Positions 1-7,868 of a DNA stretch of 8,435 nt are shown in pieces. Every line of letters starts with the position of its first letter. The first letter of the stretch is position 1. Made by a program: the position numbers and the translations under genes. Under the pieces are notes generated by a model. It searched no databases. It was given only the letters and a program-made list of their open reading frames with translations, and had not been told where the DNA came from. The DNA is taken from positions 1 to 8,435 of the forward strand of contig CALARK010000019.1 of assembly GCA_937888595.1 (NCBI GenBank), in the 5' to 3' direction. This DNA comes from an uncultured Sterolibacteriaceae bacterium. Its GTDB lineage: Bacteria > Pseudomonadota > Gammaproteobacteria > Burkholderiales > Rhodocyclaceae.

Positions 1-305
1 AAGGAGAAACCCGCGTTCGGATGATGTTTTGGGGCTTCTTCGACGGCCGCAGGAACCGGCGCAGCGCCGCTCGATATTTCAGTGGAATCTCGAAGTGCGA
101 AGGTCTGAGGGCCGACTTTTACAAAGGGCGACTTGTCCCCATTGCTCTTGATGTCGGAGTAGAGCCGGGCGCTGACAGTGGCGTCTGGGGTCTTACCTCC
201 GGACTGCCAGAGACCGGCAGCCATGATCTGCTCGGCGATATCCTTGGCGTGCAGCGCCGTTCCGGCCTGTTGCAAAACCTGAATTGCGGCCGTTTTAACG
301 TCCAT
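1..305 (-). CDS. HARE-HTH domain protein, N-terminal part (possible Mrr-type restriction enzyme), runs off the window
   Basis: Only the first 101 codons are visible; the frame is open to the window edge. Residues 1-72 read as a HARE-HTH winged-helix domain: an N-terminal helix (MDVKTAAIQVLQQAG), then HAKDIAEQIMAAGLW, a TPDATVSARLYSDIK helix and a closing FVKVGPQTFALRD strand pair. From about residue 73 a low-complexity Ala/Pro/Glu linker follows, so another domain probably lies beyond the edge. The family is known at the N-terminus of bacterial restriction endonucleases (often followed by an Mrr catalytic domain) and in RNA polymerase delta, and it is thought to bind DNA. The ATG at 305 overlaps the end of hsdR by 11 bp, which implies translational coupling. 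The ribosome-binding site is weak (GGGA about 9 nt upstream). The restriction role is inferred from context, because no catalytic domain is visible. Confidence 0.8.
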   Translation of the reverse strand, partial: MDVKTAAIQVLQQAGTALHAKDIAEQIMAAGLWQSGGKTPDATVSARLYSDIKSNGDKSPFVKVGPQTFALRDSTEISSGAAPVPAAVEEAPKHHPNAGFS

Positions 306-3285
306 GGCTCGTTCCCGTTGCGGATTGTTCGGCCTGTTGCTGATAAGTCACGCCAAAGATGGTGTCGCCCAGCCATTTCTTGAACGACGGATTGTCGCTG
401 AACTGCTTGAACAGCTCGGTGTGGTCGGACAAGAGGTCGATCATGACGCGTTGCAGCGCGGCGTCGTGTTCGATCCGGGCGGTCTTCTTATCGTTGTTCT
501 TCATGGCGTTCTGGTAGGCGGCGTCCGCTGCGACCTTGGCCGGGATCTCCTCGGCGATGACCTGGCGGATCTTGTCGCCGTCCTTCCAATCGATGTTGCC
601 GAACTGGTCGTTGAACGCCTTGATGATGTTGCTCAGTTGGTCCAGCTCCGGTTCCGGTTTGCGGCCACCTCCGCTGGTCGGCACCGGTCCGATTTCAGCA
701 TCCTGATCCGGAAGGCCTATCTTCAGGCTGGTTTTCACCTCGACACGGTAGCTGTCCATGTCGATGGCCTCCAGGATGCCCCGGGACAGGTCCTCTTCCT
801 TGGGCGCGGGGAGTTTCGGGATCAGGAAGTTCAGGAAGATCGACAGCTTTTCCCAGTCGGCATTCGAATACGCCAGAATCGAGGACAGAAAGCCGTAGGT
901 GCGGACGAAAGCCTTGGCCTTGCCCTTGAAGTCCACCTGGCCATCTTCGTCGAGATCGGCGTTGTAGGTGGCCACGCAGGCGTCCAGGATCGGGTCGAGC
1001 TTGTCGCGGTCCGCGCCGTTCAGGTAGAGCCCCACCAGGTCGTCGATTTGCTCCTGGGAGTAGACCTGGTAGCCGTCCAGATCCGACTTCAGGTCGTGCA
1101 GTTTATTCGGGTCGGTTTCGTCACTGAGGATAGTGGTGCGGTAATAGGGCTCGAACGACTTCTGGATGGTCTCCGAGTCGTTGTGGAAATCGAGCACAAA
1201 GGTATCGTGCTTTTTCGGGTGGGCGCGATTGAGCCGTGAGAGGGTCTGCACCGCCTTGATGCCGGAGAGCGCCTTGTCTACGTACATGGTGTGCAGCAGC
1301 GGTTCGTCGTAGCCGGTCTGGAACTTGTCGGCGACGATCAGGAAGCGGTACGGGTCCTGTTGTACCTTGTCCGGGATCTGGCTGCTGGGGAAGCCGTTCA
1401 GCGTCGCTTCGGTCACTTTCTTTCCGCCATACTCGTGCTCCCCGGAAAAGGCCACGATGGGCGCGTAAGGGCTTTTACGCTCCTTGAGGTAGTCCTTGAA
1501 GGCGTGGAAATACTGAATGGCTCGCTCGATACCGTTGGTGATGACCATGGCCCGGGCATGGCCGCCGATCTTGCGGTGGCCGATCACCTGGGTGTGGAAG
1601 TGGTCCACCATGATCTCCGCCTTCTCGCGGATGGCGTGATCATGGGACTCCACATAGCGGCGCAGCTTTTTCTGGGCCTTGTTAGCGTCGAAGAGCGGAT
1701 CGTCCTCCACTGTCTTGGCCAGGCGGTAATAACTCTCCACCGGGGTGTAGTTCTTCAGCACATCGAGGATGAAGCCCTCCTGGATGGCCTGCTTCATGGT
1801 GTAGCTGTGGAACGGGTGATGCTTCACGGTGCCGTCGGGCTGCGGGTCCGGCTCGCCGAAGATCTCCAGGGTCTTGTTCTTGGGGGTGGCGGTGAAGGCA
1901 AAGTAGCTGGCGTTGGTCACCATCTTCCGGCCTTCCATGATCTTGTTGATCTTGTCCTCGGTATCCAGTTCATCCCATTCCGCCTTGTATTCACCCGGCT
2001 TTTCCGCAACGGCCATGTTCATGGCGGCGGTGGTCTTGCCGCCCTGGCTGGAATGAGCCTCGTCGATGATGATGGCGAATTTGCTCTTGCGGTGTTCGTC
2101 GCCGATCTCATCGAGGATGAACGGGAACTTCTGCACGGTGGTGATGATGATTTTCTTACCGGCCTTGAGGAAGCGGCGCAGGTCGCCGGAATGCTCGGCA
2201 TGGCCGACGGTGGCGGAAACCTGGGCGAACTGCTTGATGGTGTCGCGGATCTGTTTGTCGAGCACCCGTCGGTCGGTGACCACGATGACCGAATCGAACA
2301 ACGCCTTGCTCTCGTGTTCCAGCCCCACGAGCTGGTGCGCCAGCCAGGCGATGGAGTTACTTTTGCCGCTGCCCGCCGAGTGCTGGATCAGGTAGCGTCT
2401 GCCGACGCCGCTCTCAGCGGCATTGGCCAGCAGCATGCGCACCACCTTTAGCTGGTGGTAGCGGGGGAAGATCTGCTTGTGCCTTTTTTTGCCGGTCTTC
2501 TCGTCCTTTTCCTTCACCACCTGGGCGTAGTTTTCCAGAATGTCGGTCAACCCCGCCTTGGAGAGGGCCTCCTTCCACAGATAGTCGGTGGCGAGCCCGG
2601 CCGGGTTGGGCGGATTGCCAGCACCGTCGTTGTAGCCCTTGTCGAAGGGCAGAAACCACGAGCCCTTGCCCTTGAGGTGGGTGCAGAAACGCACCTCGTG
2701 ATCGTCCACGGCAAAATGAACGACGCAACGGCCGAACTGAAACAGCAGCTCCTTCGGGTCGCGGTCACGCTGGTACTGCTGCACGGCATCGAGCACCGTC
2801 TGCTTGGTGAGCTTGTTCTTGAGTTCGAAGGTGGCGATGGGCAGGCCGTTGACGAACACGGCCATGTCGAGGGAGAGCGCAGTCTCATTGCGGCTGTAGC
2901 GGAGCTGGCGGGTGACGCTGAAGACGTTGGCCGCGAACCGCTCGGCCGCCTTCACGTTGCCTGGCGTCGGCGTGCCGTAGAAAAGGTCCACATGGGCCGG
3001 GCCGTGCTTGATGCCGCCGCGTAGCACGTCTACCACGCCGCGCTTGGCGATCTCGCCCTGCAGGCGGTGCAGGAACTGGGTGCGCTTGGGGCCTTCCTCG
3101 TCGATGCCAAGAGCCTCATAGGTGTCGGGCTGGGTGGCGGAGAGGAATTGCAGCAGCTTGGCCCGGTCGACGGCGTGTTCCCGGTCGTAGTCCTGCGGGT
3201 CGCCCTGAACGTATCCGGCCTCCTCCACGAGGGACGCGACGATGATGGACTCCAGGCCCTTTTCGCTGGTGTCGGTCGGTTTCAT
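295..3285 (-). CDS. hsdR: Type I restriction enzyme subunit R (HsdR): nuclease and SF2 DNA translocase
   Basis: This 996-aa protein is the motor and cutter of a type I restriction complex: bound to unmethylated target DNA by HsdM/HsdS, it hydrolyses ATP, reels in DNA and cleaves far from the site. It opens with the family-typical TDTSEKGLE segment. The nuclease core has D140 (SLDMAVFVNG), E154 and K156 (FELKN), followed by a Gln/Tyr segment near 169-171. Helicase motifs follow in order: Walker A SAGSGKS (303-309), VIVVTDRR (333-340), DEAH (408-411), FTATPK (464-469) and motif VI QTLSRLNR (680-687). The C-terminal third is helical, as expected for docking to the methylase. Length is close to the usual 1,000-1,050 aa, with no frameshift and no missing catalytic residue. 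The ATG is chosen because GGAGG (3290-3294) lies 4 nt upstream and the start overlaps the previous stop as ATGA. It needs HsdM and HsdS to act. Confidence 0.97.
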   Translation of the reverse strand: MKPTDTSEKGLESIIVASLVEEAGYVQGDPQDYDREHAVDRAKLLQFLSATQPDTYEALGIDEEGPKRTQFLHRLQGEIAKRGVVDVLRGGIKHGPAHVDLFYGTPTPGNVKAAERFAANVFSVTRQLRYSRNETALSLDMAVFVNGLPIATFELKNKLTKQTVLDAVQQYQRDRDPKELLFQFGRCVVHFAVDDHEVRFCTHLKGKGSWFLPFDKGYNDGAGNPPNPAGLATDYLWKEALSKAGLTDILENYAQVVKEKDEKTGKKRHKQIFPRYHQLKVVRMLLANAAESGVGRRYLIQHSAGSGKSNSIAWLAHQLVGLEHESKALFDSVIVVTDRRVLDKQIRDTIKQFAQVSATVGHAEHSGDLRRFLKAGKKIIITTVQKFPFILDEIGDEHRKSKFAIIIDEAHSSQGGKTTAAMNMAVAEKPGEYKAEWDELDTEDKINKIMEGRKMVTNASYFAFTATPKNKTLEIFGEPDPQPDGTVKHHPFHSYTMKQAIQEGFILDVLKNYTPVESYYRLAKTVEDDPLFDANKAQKKLRRYVESHDHAIREKAEIMVDHFHTQVIGHRKIGGHARAMVITNGIERAIQYFHAFKDYLKERKSPYAPIVAFSGEHEYGGKKVTEATLNGFPSSQIPDKVQQDPYRFLIVADKFQTGYDEPLLHTMYVDKALSGIKAVQTLSRLNRAHPKKHDTFVLDFHNDSETIQKSFEPYYRTTILSDETDPNKLHDLKSDLDGYQVYSQEQIDDLVGLYLNGADRDKLDPILDACVATYNADLDEDGQVDFKGKAKAFVRTYGFLSSILAYSNADWEKLSIFLNFLIPKLPAPKEEDLSRGILEAIDMDSYRVEVKTSLKIGLPDQDAEIGPVPTSGGGRKPEPELDQLSNIIKAFNDQFGNIDWKDGDKIRQVIAEEIPAKVAADAAYQNAMKNNDKKTARIEHDAALQRVMIDLLSDHTELFKQFSDNPSFKKWLGDTIFGVTYQQQAEQSATGTSHGR
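3270..3285 (-). repeat. Direct repeat copy 2: hsdR start
   Basis: Read on the minus strand this is ATGAAACCGACCGACA, differing from the copy at the DUF1016 start only at one base (C instead of T at 3274). That change is silent for Thr4, but in the other copy the T is the first base of the hsdS stop. The two copies are 1,040 bp apart and in the same orientation. Confidence 0.85.
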
Positions 3286-4325
3286 AGATCCTCCAGCAAA
3301 TGGGCGATGTCCTTCGGCGACGGCAGTTGACCTTTCAGCGCCTTGGGCAGGGTCTTGGTGATTTCATAAGTGGCCACGCCGATGGGCTTGCGGGCGTCGT
3401 GCAGGGCGTATTCCACAATCGTGCGGCTCTTCTCCTTACACAGGATGATGCCGATGGAGGGGTTCTCGTCCTCCTGGCGGACCTGCCGGTCCAGAGCCGC
3501 CAGATAAAACTGCATCTTGCCGACGAACTCCGGCAGGAACTCGCCGACTTTCAATTCAATGGCGACAAGGCAGCGCAGACGGCGGTGAAACAACAAGAGG
3601 TCGATGAAAAACTCTTTGCCGTCCACCTCCAGCCGGTATTGGCTGCCCATGAAGGCGAACATGCCGCCCATGGCCCGGAGGAAATCCTCGATCCGGGCGA
3701 TGAGCGCCCGCTCCAGCTCCCGCTCGCTGTGCTCCTCGCCCAGCTCCAGAAAATCGAAGGTGTATTCGTCCTTCACCGCCAGCTTGGCCTGGGCGCGAAG
3801 TTCCGGTGTGAGCGCCTGGTCGAAGTTGGTCTGGCCGAGCAGGGATTTTTCGTAGCTCTGGTTGTCGATCTGATGGATGAGCACGTTCTTGGACCAGCCG
3901 AACTTGCGGGTCATGCGCAGATAGAATTCCCGCTCCAGCGGGTCCTTGCAGCGCTCCAGGATGGCCAGGTTGTGGCTCCAGCCGATTTCTCGCACCAGTG
4001 GTGCGAGTTTTTCGAGTCCGTTGTACGCCTCGAAAAAAGCCTTCATCCGCCAGAGGTTGGAAGCCGAAAAGCCCCCCACGCCGGGAAACTCCGTCCGCAG
4101 ATCGGCGGCGAGCTGTTCCACCACCGCCTTGCCCCAGCCTTCAACATCCTGCCGCTCCACGATCATCCGCCCGATGTCCCAGTACAGACCGACCAACTCC
4201 TTGTTGACCGCCTTGAGGGCTTCATACTGGGCGGAGCGGATGCGCTCCTTAATCTCGGACAGCAGGCGCGGGTAGTCCTGCGGTTTGCCGAGGCTGTTTT
4301 TTGGGGTTTTGTCAGTCGGTTTCAT
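3282..4325 (-). CDS. DUF1016/YhcG-family PD-(D/E)xK nuclease-fold protein
   Basis: This 347-aa protein has the two-part layout of the DUF1016 (YhcG) family. The N-terminal helical domain (about 18-115) contains ALKAVNKELVGLYWDIGRMI and FSASNLWRMKAFFEAY. The C-terminal PD-(D/E)xK domain (about 200-325) has D242 in FFIDLLLFH, E257 and K259 in VAIELK, and MQFYL just after. These are the metal-binding and catalytic positions of the fold, so nuclease activity is plausible, but substrate and role are not established. Members are often found beside type I restriction genes. The start at 4325 is preferred: GAGGGGGAG (4330-4338) sits 4 nt upstream, whereas an in-frame ATG at 4343, adding six residues, has no ribosome-binding site. 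It overlaps hsdS by 14 bp and hsdR by 4 bp (ATGA). Its first five residues, MKPTD, duplicate those of HsdR. It could be an extra nuclease, an accessory to the complex, or a separate defence gene carried as a cassette. Confidence 0.9.
   Translation of the reverse strand: MKPTDKTPKNSLGKPQDYPRLLSEIKERIRSAQYEALKAVNKELVGLYWDIGRMIVERQDVEGWGKAVVEQLAADLRTEFPGVGGFSASNLWRMKAFFEAYNGLEKLAPLVREIGWSHNLAILERCKDPLEREFYLRMTRKFGWSKNVLIHQIDNQSYEKSLLGQTNFDQALTPELRAQAKLAVKDEYTFDFLELGEEHSERELERALIARIEDFLRAMGGMFAFMGSQYRLEVDGKEFFIDLLLFHRRLRCLVAIELKVGEFLPEFVGKMQFYLAALDRQVRQEDENPSIGIILCKEKSRTIVEYALHDARKPIGVATYEITKTLPKALKGQLPSPKDIAHLLEDL
3290..3294 (-). promoter_or_regulatory. Ribosome-binding site for hsdR
   Basis: GGAGG is formed by the last codons of the DUF1016 gene (Leu-Glu-Asp), 4 nt before the hsdR ATG. 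Because the hsdR start overlaps the DUF1016 stop as ATGA, hsdR translation is probably coupled to that of the DUF1016 gene. Confidence 0.65.
4310..4325 (-). repeat. Direct repeat copy 1: hsdS end / DUF1016 start
   Basis: Read on the minus strand this is ATGAAACCGACTGACA. It encodes MKPTD at the DUF1016 start and, in another frame, the last residues and TGA stop of hsdS. It matches 15 of 16 bases at the hsdR start, with the gene between the copies being the DUF1016 gene. Confidence 0.85.
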
Positions 4326-5727
4326 CCATCTCCCCCTCGTCATCGATCACGTCATCGGCATCGGCGGTGTCCTCTTCCAGCGCCAGCAGCTCTTCATCGG
4401 CAACCTCCGGCACCTCGATTCCGCGCACATCCACCTGACCGGTGACCACATCGGAAATCAGCCGGGTACGGTATTCGCGCATCAGCTCGATCTCGCGTTG
4501 GGCGCGGGTGATTGCTTGGTCGATCTCGGCCGATTTTTCCTGGATGTGTTCGAGAATCTCCCGCTGCTCTTTGATTGGCGGCAAACCGATTGGATAGTTT
4601 TTCACAAAATCCGATGGAATCCTCTGCTGGCCAGCCGCGCCGGTCATGTATTGCTCGCCCAGCAACAAGAACTGTTTGGTTGACGTGAGGAACCGAAGGA
4701 AAGCGCCGTCAATGGCCTTTGAAGGACGAAGAACGATCAGTTCGGTAGTGCCAAAGCCGAAATCAGATTCAAGCCCTTTGAGGTAAGCTCCTTTGCCATT
4801 TTCAAAGCAGGGAGTGATTTTCGCGACAACCACATCCCCGCGTCGGAAATAGGTGAAGCCATTCCAGACTTCGGACAGAGTGCGTTTTTCAGAGCAGTCG
4901 ATATCCCCATTGACAGAGATGTTCTCCATGGGAAGAAAGACAACCTTTTCTTCATCCGCCGGATTCGCTCGTGTCTCAGATTTTGATGGATTGAAGCTGA
5001 CCACGCGTTTGAGCTTCGTGGCATCCCAATGCTCCGGAATATCTCCGATCCATTCCACGCCGCTGGGCTTGAACTTGACCTTGGGATCAAGCCCCCGGGT
5101 CATGGCCTGATTGATGACGTTCTGCTTCTGCTCCTTGAGAAGTTCAATGAACCGCCGCTTGTTGCGGATAAATTTTCGGAACAAACGGTCTTGCGCCTTC
5201 AGGAATCGTGCGATGGCTTGCTGCTCTTCCTGCGGAGGGCAGACCACCGGCATGCTCAGAAATTTATCGGGATAGAGCCTGAGCCGGGAAGAGCGAATGC
5301 CCGTTGACCGGCAAATGTATTCCGACCGATATCCTTCAATCCGCAACAGACTGTCGAGATAGTAGTAGTCGTAATCCTGGTTGCTTCTTGGCCGGTAAAC
5401 GCCATAGGCGGGACTCACAATTCCAGCATGGTTCGAGACGCCCAATGCAGACATCCAGGCCCACATCGTATTGATGATCAGGTCTCCGGGTTGGCAACGT
5501 TTCTGACCGACATTCGACTCGGCCTTGAACATGGTCACGTTCTTCTGGCTGCGGGGAGTCACTCCGGTGATGTGCGACACCGAGAGCATTTCTTCATCGC
5601 CTGTCAGGGAGCGATCATCAATCTCCTTGAAGTAATACTTTGCCCGCTTCTCAGGCCAATGTGCGGGGATGCTCCCGACCCAGCTCACAACCGCGTCCTT
5701 GTATTCTGGATAAGGGGCCAGCTTCAT
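4312..5727 (-). CDS. hsdS: Type I restriction-modification specificity subunit (HsdS)
   Basis: HsdS recognises the bipartite DNA target and bridges two HsdM subunits. The 471-aa protein shows the classic half-repeat: SWVGSIPAHW near residue 15 and EWIGDIPEHW near 225 each open a target-recognition domain. TRD1 spans about 15-160 and TRD2 about 225-382. Each ends in a PPxxEQ motif leading to a long helical spacer: PPQEEQQAIARFL (164-176), then helix to about 212; and PPIKEQREILEHI (383-395), then helix to about 430. The two TRDs differ, which implies an asymmetric target. An unusually acidic tail follows (441-471, 17 Asp/Glu and no Lys/Arg). The ATG at 5727 overlaps the hsdM stop as TGATG, with GGGGAGG 7 nt upstream; a GTG at 5730 would add one residue. 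The TRD coding DNA looks poorer in GC than hsdM and hsdR, as is common where specificity domains are exchanged. Confidence 0.96.
   Translation of the reverse strand: MKLAPYPEYKDAVVSWVGSIPAHWPEKRAKYYFKEIDDRSLTGDEEMLSVSHITGVTPRSQKNVTMFKAESNVGQKRCQPGDLIINTMWAWMSALGVSNHAGIVSPAYGVYRPRSNQDYDYYYLDSLLRIEGYRSEYICRSTGIRSSRLRLYPDKFLSMPVVCPPQEEQQAIARFLKAQDRLFRKFIRNKRRFIELLKEQKQNVINQAMTRGLDPKVKFKPSGVEWIGDIPEHWDATKLKRVVSFNPSKSETRANPADEEKVVFLPMENISVNGDIDCSEKRTLSEVWNGFTYFRRGDVVVAKITPCFENGKGAYLKGLESDFGFGTTELIVLRPSKAIDGAFLRFLTSTKQFLLLGEQYMTGAAGQQRIPSDFVKNYPIGLPPIKEQREILEHIQEKSAEIDQAITRAQREIELMREYRTRLISDVVTGQVDVRGIEVPEVADEELLALEEDTADADDVIDDEGEMDETD
4330..4338 (-). promoter_or_regulatory. Ribosome-binding site that decides the DUF1016 start
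   Basis: GAGGGGGAG lies inside the hsdS tail codons, 4 nt before the ATG at 4325. It falls downstream of the alternative ATG at 4343, so it can serve only the shorter start. Confidence 0.7.
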
Positions 5728-7859
5728 CACTCAGCCTCCCCGACAATCTGTTCCAGCAGCCCTTCGGTTTCCTGCTCCAGGGCATAGATGTCATCCTTAA
5801 TCTCATCCAAGGTGCGCATGGGCGCGGGCCGGTAGAAGTGGCGGGTGAAGGAGATTTCGTAGCCCGTCAGTGTTTTGCCCGGGTCGATCCAGGCATCCGA
5901 GGTGTAGGGCAGCACCTCGCGCCGGAAGAACGCCTCGATGCCGCCGTCTTCCAGAAGTGGTACCTGCTCGCTGTCGCGCAGGGCGGTATCCGGCTCGTAT
6001 TCGACCACGCAGTGTTTGCCGCCCACCTCGGCCTCGAACAGGCCGTGGATGGGATCGGGCGTGGCCTTGCCCGGCTTGTGGACCTTCTTCAGTACCGGCG
6101 CGGCATCTTCGCTGGTGTCGCAGAGGTCGCTCTGCAGCAGCTTCTTGCGCTTGGCGGTGAGCTTGACACCGTGCTTGTCGGCATCGGTGTCGCAGGTGTC
6201 CATGAAGGCATTGAAATCGAGGTGCGGCCCGGCTCCGATGGTCTTCGCCACACGACGGGCCAGGTTGGCCAGCGGCTCTTCCCTGGCCTTGGCGCAGGCC
6301 CGCTCGAACCGGTCCAGCCGGGCCGGGCTCAGGTCAACGGCAAGGCGCAGCGGGCGGTCCACCGTCACCTTCCAGTAGCCGAAGGCCTCGTTGGGGAAAA
6401 TCTTGGATTTCTCGGTTTCAACTGGATTGACCACCAGGTCGCAGATGGCGCGGATGTGCTCCTCGGAGAACTCGCAGTTCTTCTTGCCGAGGTTGCGGCG
6501 CAGCGGTACGTACCATTCGGTGGCGTCGATGAGTTGGACCTTGCCCCGGCGCGTATCAGACTTGCGGTTGGTCAGCACCCAGATATAGGTAGCGATGCCG
6601 GTGTTGTAGAACATGTTCTCCGGCAGGGCGATGATGGCCTCCAGCCAGTCGTTTTCGATGATCCAGCGGCGGATGTTGCTCTCGCCCTGACCGGCGTCGC
6701 CGGTGAAGAGCGACGAGCCGTTGTGAACCTCGGCGATGCGGCTGCCGAGGCGGGTGGTGTGCTTCATCTTGGAGAGCTTGTTGACCAGGAACATGAGCTG
6801 CCCGTCCGAGGAGCGGGTGATCATCTTGTATTCCGGGTCGCCGCCGTGCTGGGTGACAAAGCGCGGGTCCTTGATATCACCCTTGCCGCCCAGGCGCTCC
6901 AGGTCGGTCTTCCAGCTCTTGCCGTAGGGCGGATTGGAGAGCATGAAATCGAATTCCTGCGACGGGAAGGCATCGCTGGAGAGCGTGGAGCCGTACTTCA
7001 TGTTCTCCGCCTCAGCCCCTTCGCCTTTGAGCAGCAGGTCGGCCTTGGAGATGGCGTAGGTTTCCGGCTGCACCTCCTGGCCGAACAGATGAATGGAGAC
7101 ATCCTTGCCGTGGCTTTCGGCCAACTCGGCCAAGCGCTCTTCAGCCACTGTCAGCATGCCGCCGGTGCCGCAGGCTCCGTCATAGACGAGGTAGGTGCCC
7201 GATTCAATATCGTCGGCCACCGGCAGGAAGATCAGGTCGGCCATGAGCTTGACCACGTCGCGGGGCGTGAAGTGCTCCCCGGCCTCTTCGTTGTTCTCTT
7301 CGTTGAAACGGCGGATCAGCTCCTCGAAGATGGTACCCATGGAGTGGTTATCGAGGGCCGGAAGCAGCTCGTTGCCGTCCACGTCCCGCACCGGCTTGGG
7401 GCTGAGATTGACGCGGCCGTCGAGAAACTTCTCGATCAGGTGGCCGAGGATGTCGGCCTCGATCAACGTGGGGATCTGGTTGCGAAACTTGAACTTGTCG
7501 AGGATCTCCTGGACGTTGGGTGAAAAGCCATCCAGATAAGCTTCGAAATCGGCCTTGAGCTGTTGTTGCTTGGCGCGGTTCTTCAGGTCGCGCAGGGTAA
7601 AGGGCGAGACGTTGTAAAAGGCCTCGCCTGCGGCCTGGCAGAGCGCGGCGTGCTGGTTGGCGATTCCGGCCCCGTCGAGTTGCTTCTTCATGCCGAGCAC
7701 CTTTTCCTTGCTCGGCTCCAAGAGTGCGTCGAGACGGCGGATGACCGTCATTGGCAGGATCACGTCGCGGTACTTGCCGCGCACGTAGACATCGCGCAAC
7801 ACGTCGTCGGCGATACCCCAGATAAAATTCACGATGCTGTTGTGGATCACATGGTTCAT
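5727..7859 (-). CDS. hsdM: Type I restriction-modification DNA methyltransferase subunit (HsdM)
   Basis: HsdM is the SAM-dependent adenine-N6 methyltransferase; with HsdS it marks the host's own target sites and is also part of the restriction complex. The 710-aa protein starts with the helical HsdM N-domain (NFIWGIADDVLRDVYVRGKY, then MTVIRRLDALLEP, about 11-50). EEAGEHFTPRDVV (191-203) leads into the methylase core. SAM motif I is DGACGTGG (227-234), and the catalytic NPPY motif is at 309-312 in MLSNPPYGKSWK. The part after about residue 500, with TGYEISFTRHFYRP (665-678) and a final coiled-coil-like helix, makes it longer than the well-known enteric HsdM proteins of about 520-530 aa, but it reads as continuous and intact. 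It begins 9 bp after the HTH gene; AAGGAG (7872-7877) is 12 nt upstream, rather far. The hsdS start overlaps its stop. Confidence 0.97.
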   Translation of the reverse strand: MNHVIHNSIVNFIWGIADDVLRDVYVRGKYRDVILPMTVIRRLDALLEPSKEKVLGMKKQLDGAGIANQHAALCQAAGEAFYNVSPFTLRDLKNRAKQQQLKADFEAYLDGFSPNVQEILDKFKFRNQIPTLIEADILGHLIEKFLDGRVNLSPKPVRDVDGNELLPALDNHSMGTIFEELIRRFNEENNEEAGEHFTPRDVVKLMADLIFLPVADDIESGTYLVYDGACGTGGMLTVAEERLAELAESHGKDVSIHLFGQEVQPETYAISKADLLLKGEGAEAENMKYGSTLSSDAFPSQEFDFMLSNPPYGKSWKTDLERLGGKGDIKDPRFVTQHGGDPEYKMITRSSDGQLMFLVNKLSKMKHTTRLGSRIAEVHNGSSLFTGDAGQGESNIRRWIIENDWLEAIIALPENMFYNTGIATYIWVLTNRKSDTRRGKVQLIDATEWYVPLRRNLGKKNCEFSEEHIRAICDLVVNPVETEKSKIFPNEAFGYWKVTVDRPLRLAVDLSPARLDRFERACAKAREEPLANLARRVAKTIGAGPHLDFNAFMDTCDTDADKHGVKLTAKRKKLLQSDLCDTSEDAAPVLKKVHKPGKATPDPIHGLFEAEVGGKHCVVEYEPDTALRDSEQVPLLEDGGIEAFFRREVLPYTSDAWIDPGKTLTGYEISFTRHFYRPAPMRTLDEIKDDIYALEQETEGLLEQIVGEAE
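5735..5741 (-). promoter_or_regulatory. Ribosome-binding site for hsdS
   Basis: GGGGAGG lies inside the last codons of hsdM, 7 nt before the ATG at 5727 and 4 nt before the alternative GTG at 5730. The ATG spacing is closer to ideal. Confidence 0.65.
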
Positions 7860-7868
7860 AGCCCGCTA

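Noticed and set aside
4312..4343. Longer start for the DUF1016 gene at ATG 4343
   Set aside because: No ribosome-binding site upstream, while the ATG at 4325 has GAGGGGGAG at 4 nt and coincides with the start-region repeat shared with hsdR.
304..4445. Several plus-strand open frames of 190-390 codons opposite hsdR, the DUF1016 gene and hsdS
   Set aside because: All lie fully opposite well-supported genes, have no plausible domain content, and show the repetitive composition of antisense frames.
5640..7523. Long plus-strand open frame of about 627 codons
   Set aside because: It is antisense to hsdM, whose motifs are intact. The translation is rich in Val/Gly/Leu/Arg without recognisable domains, as expected from the opposite strand of a GC-rich gene.
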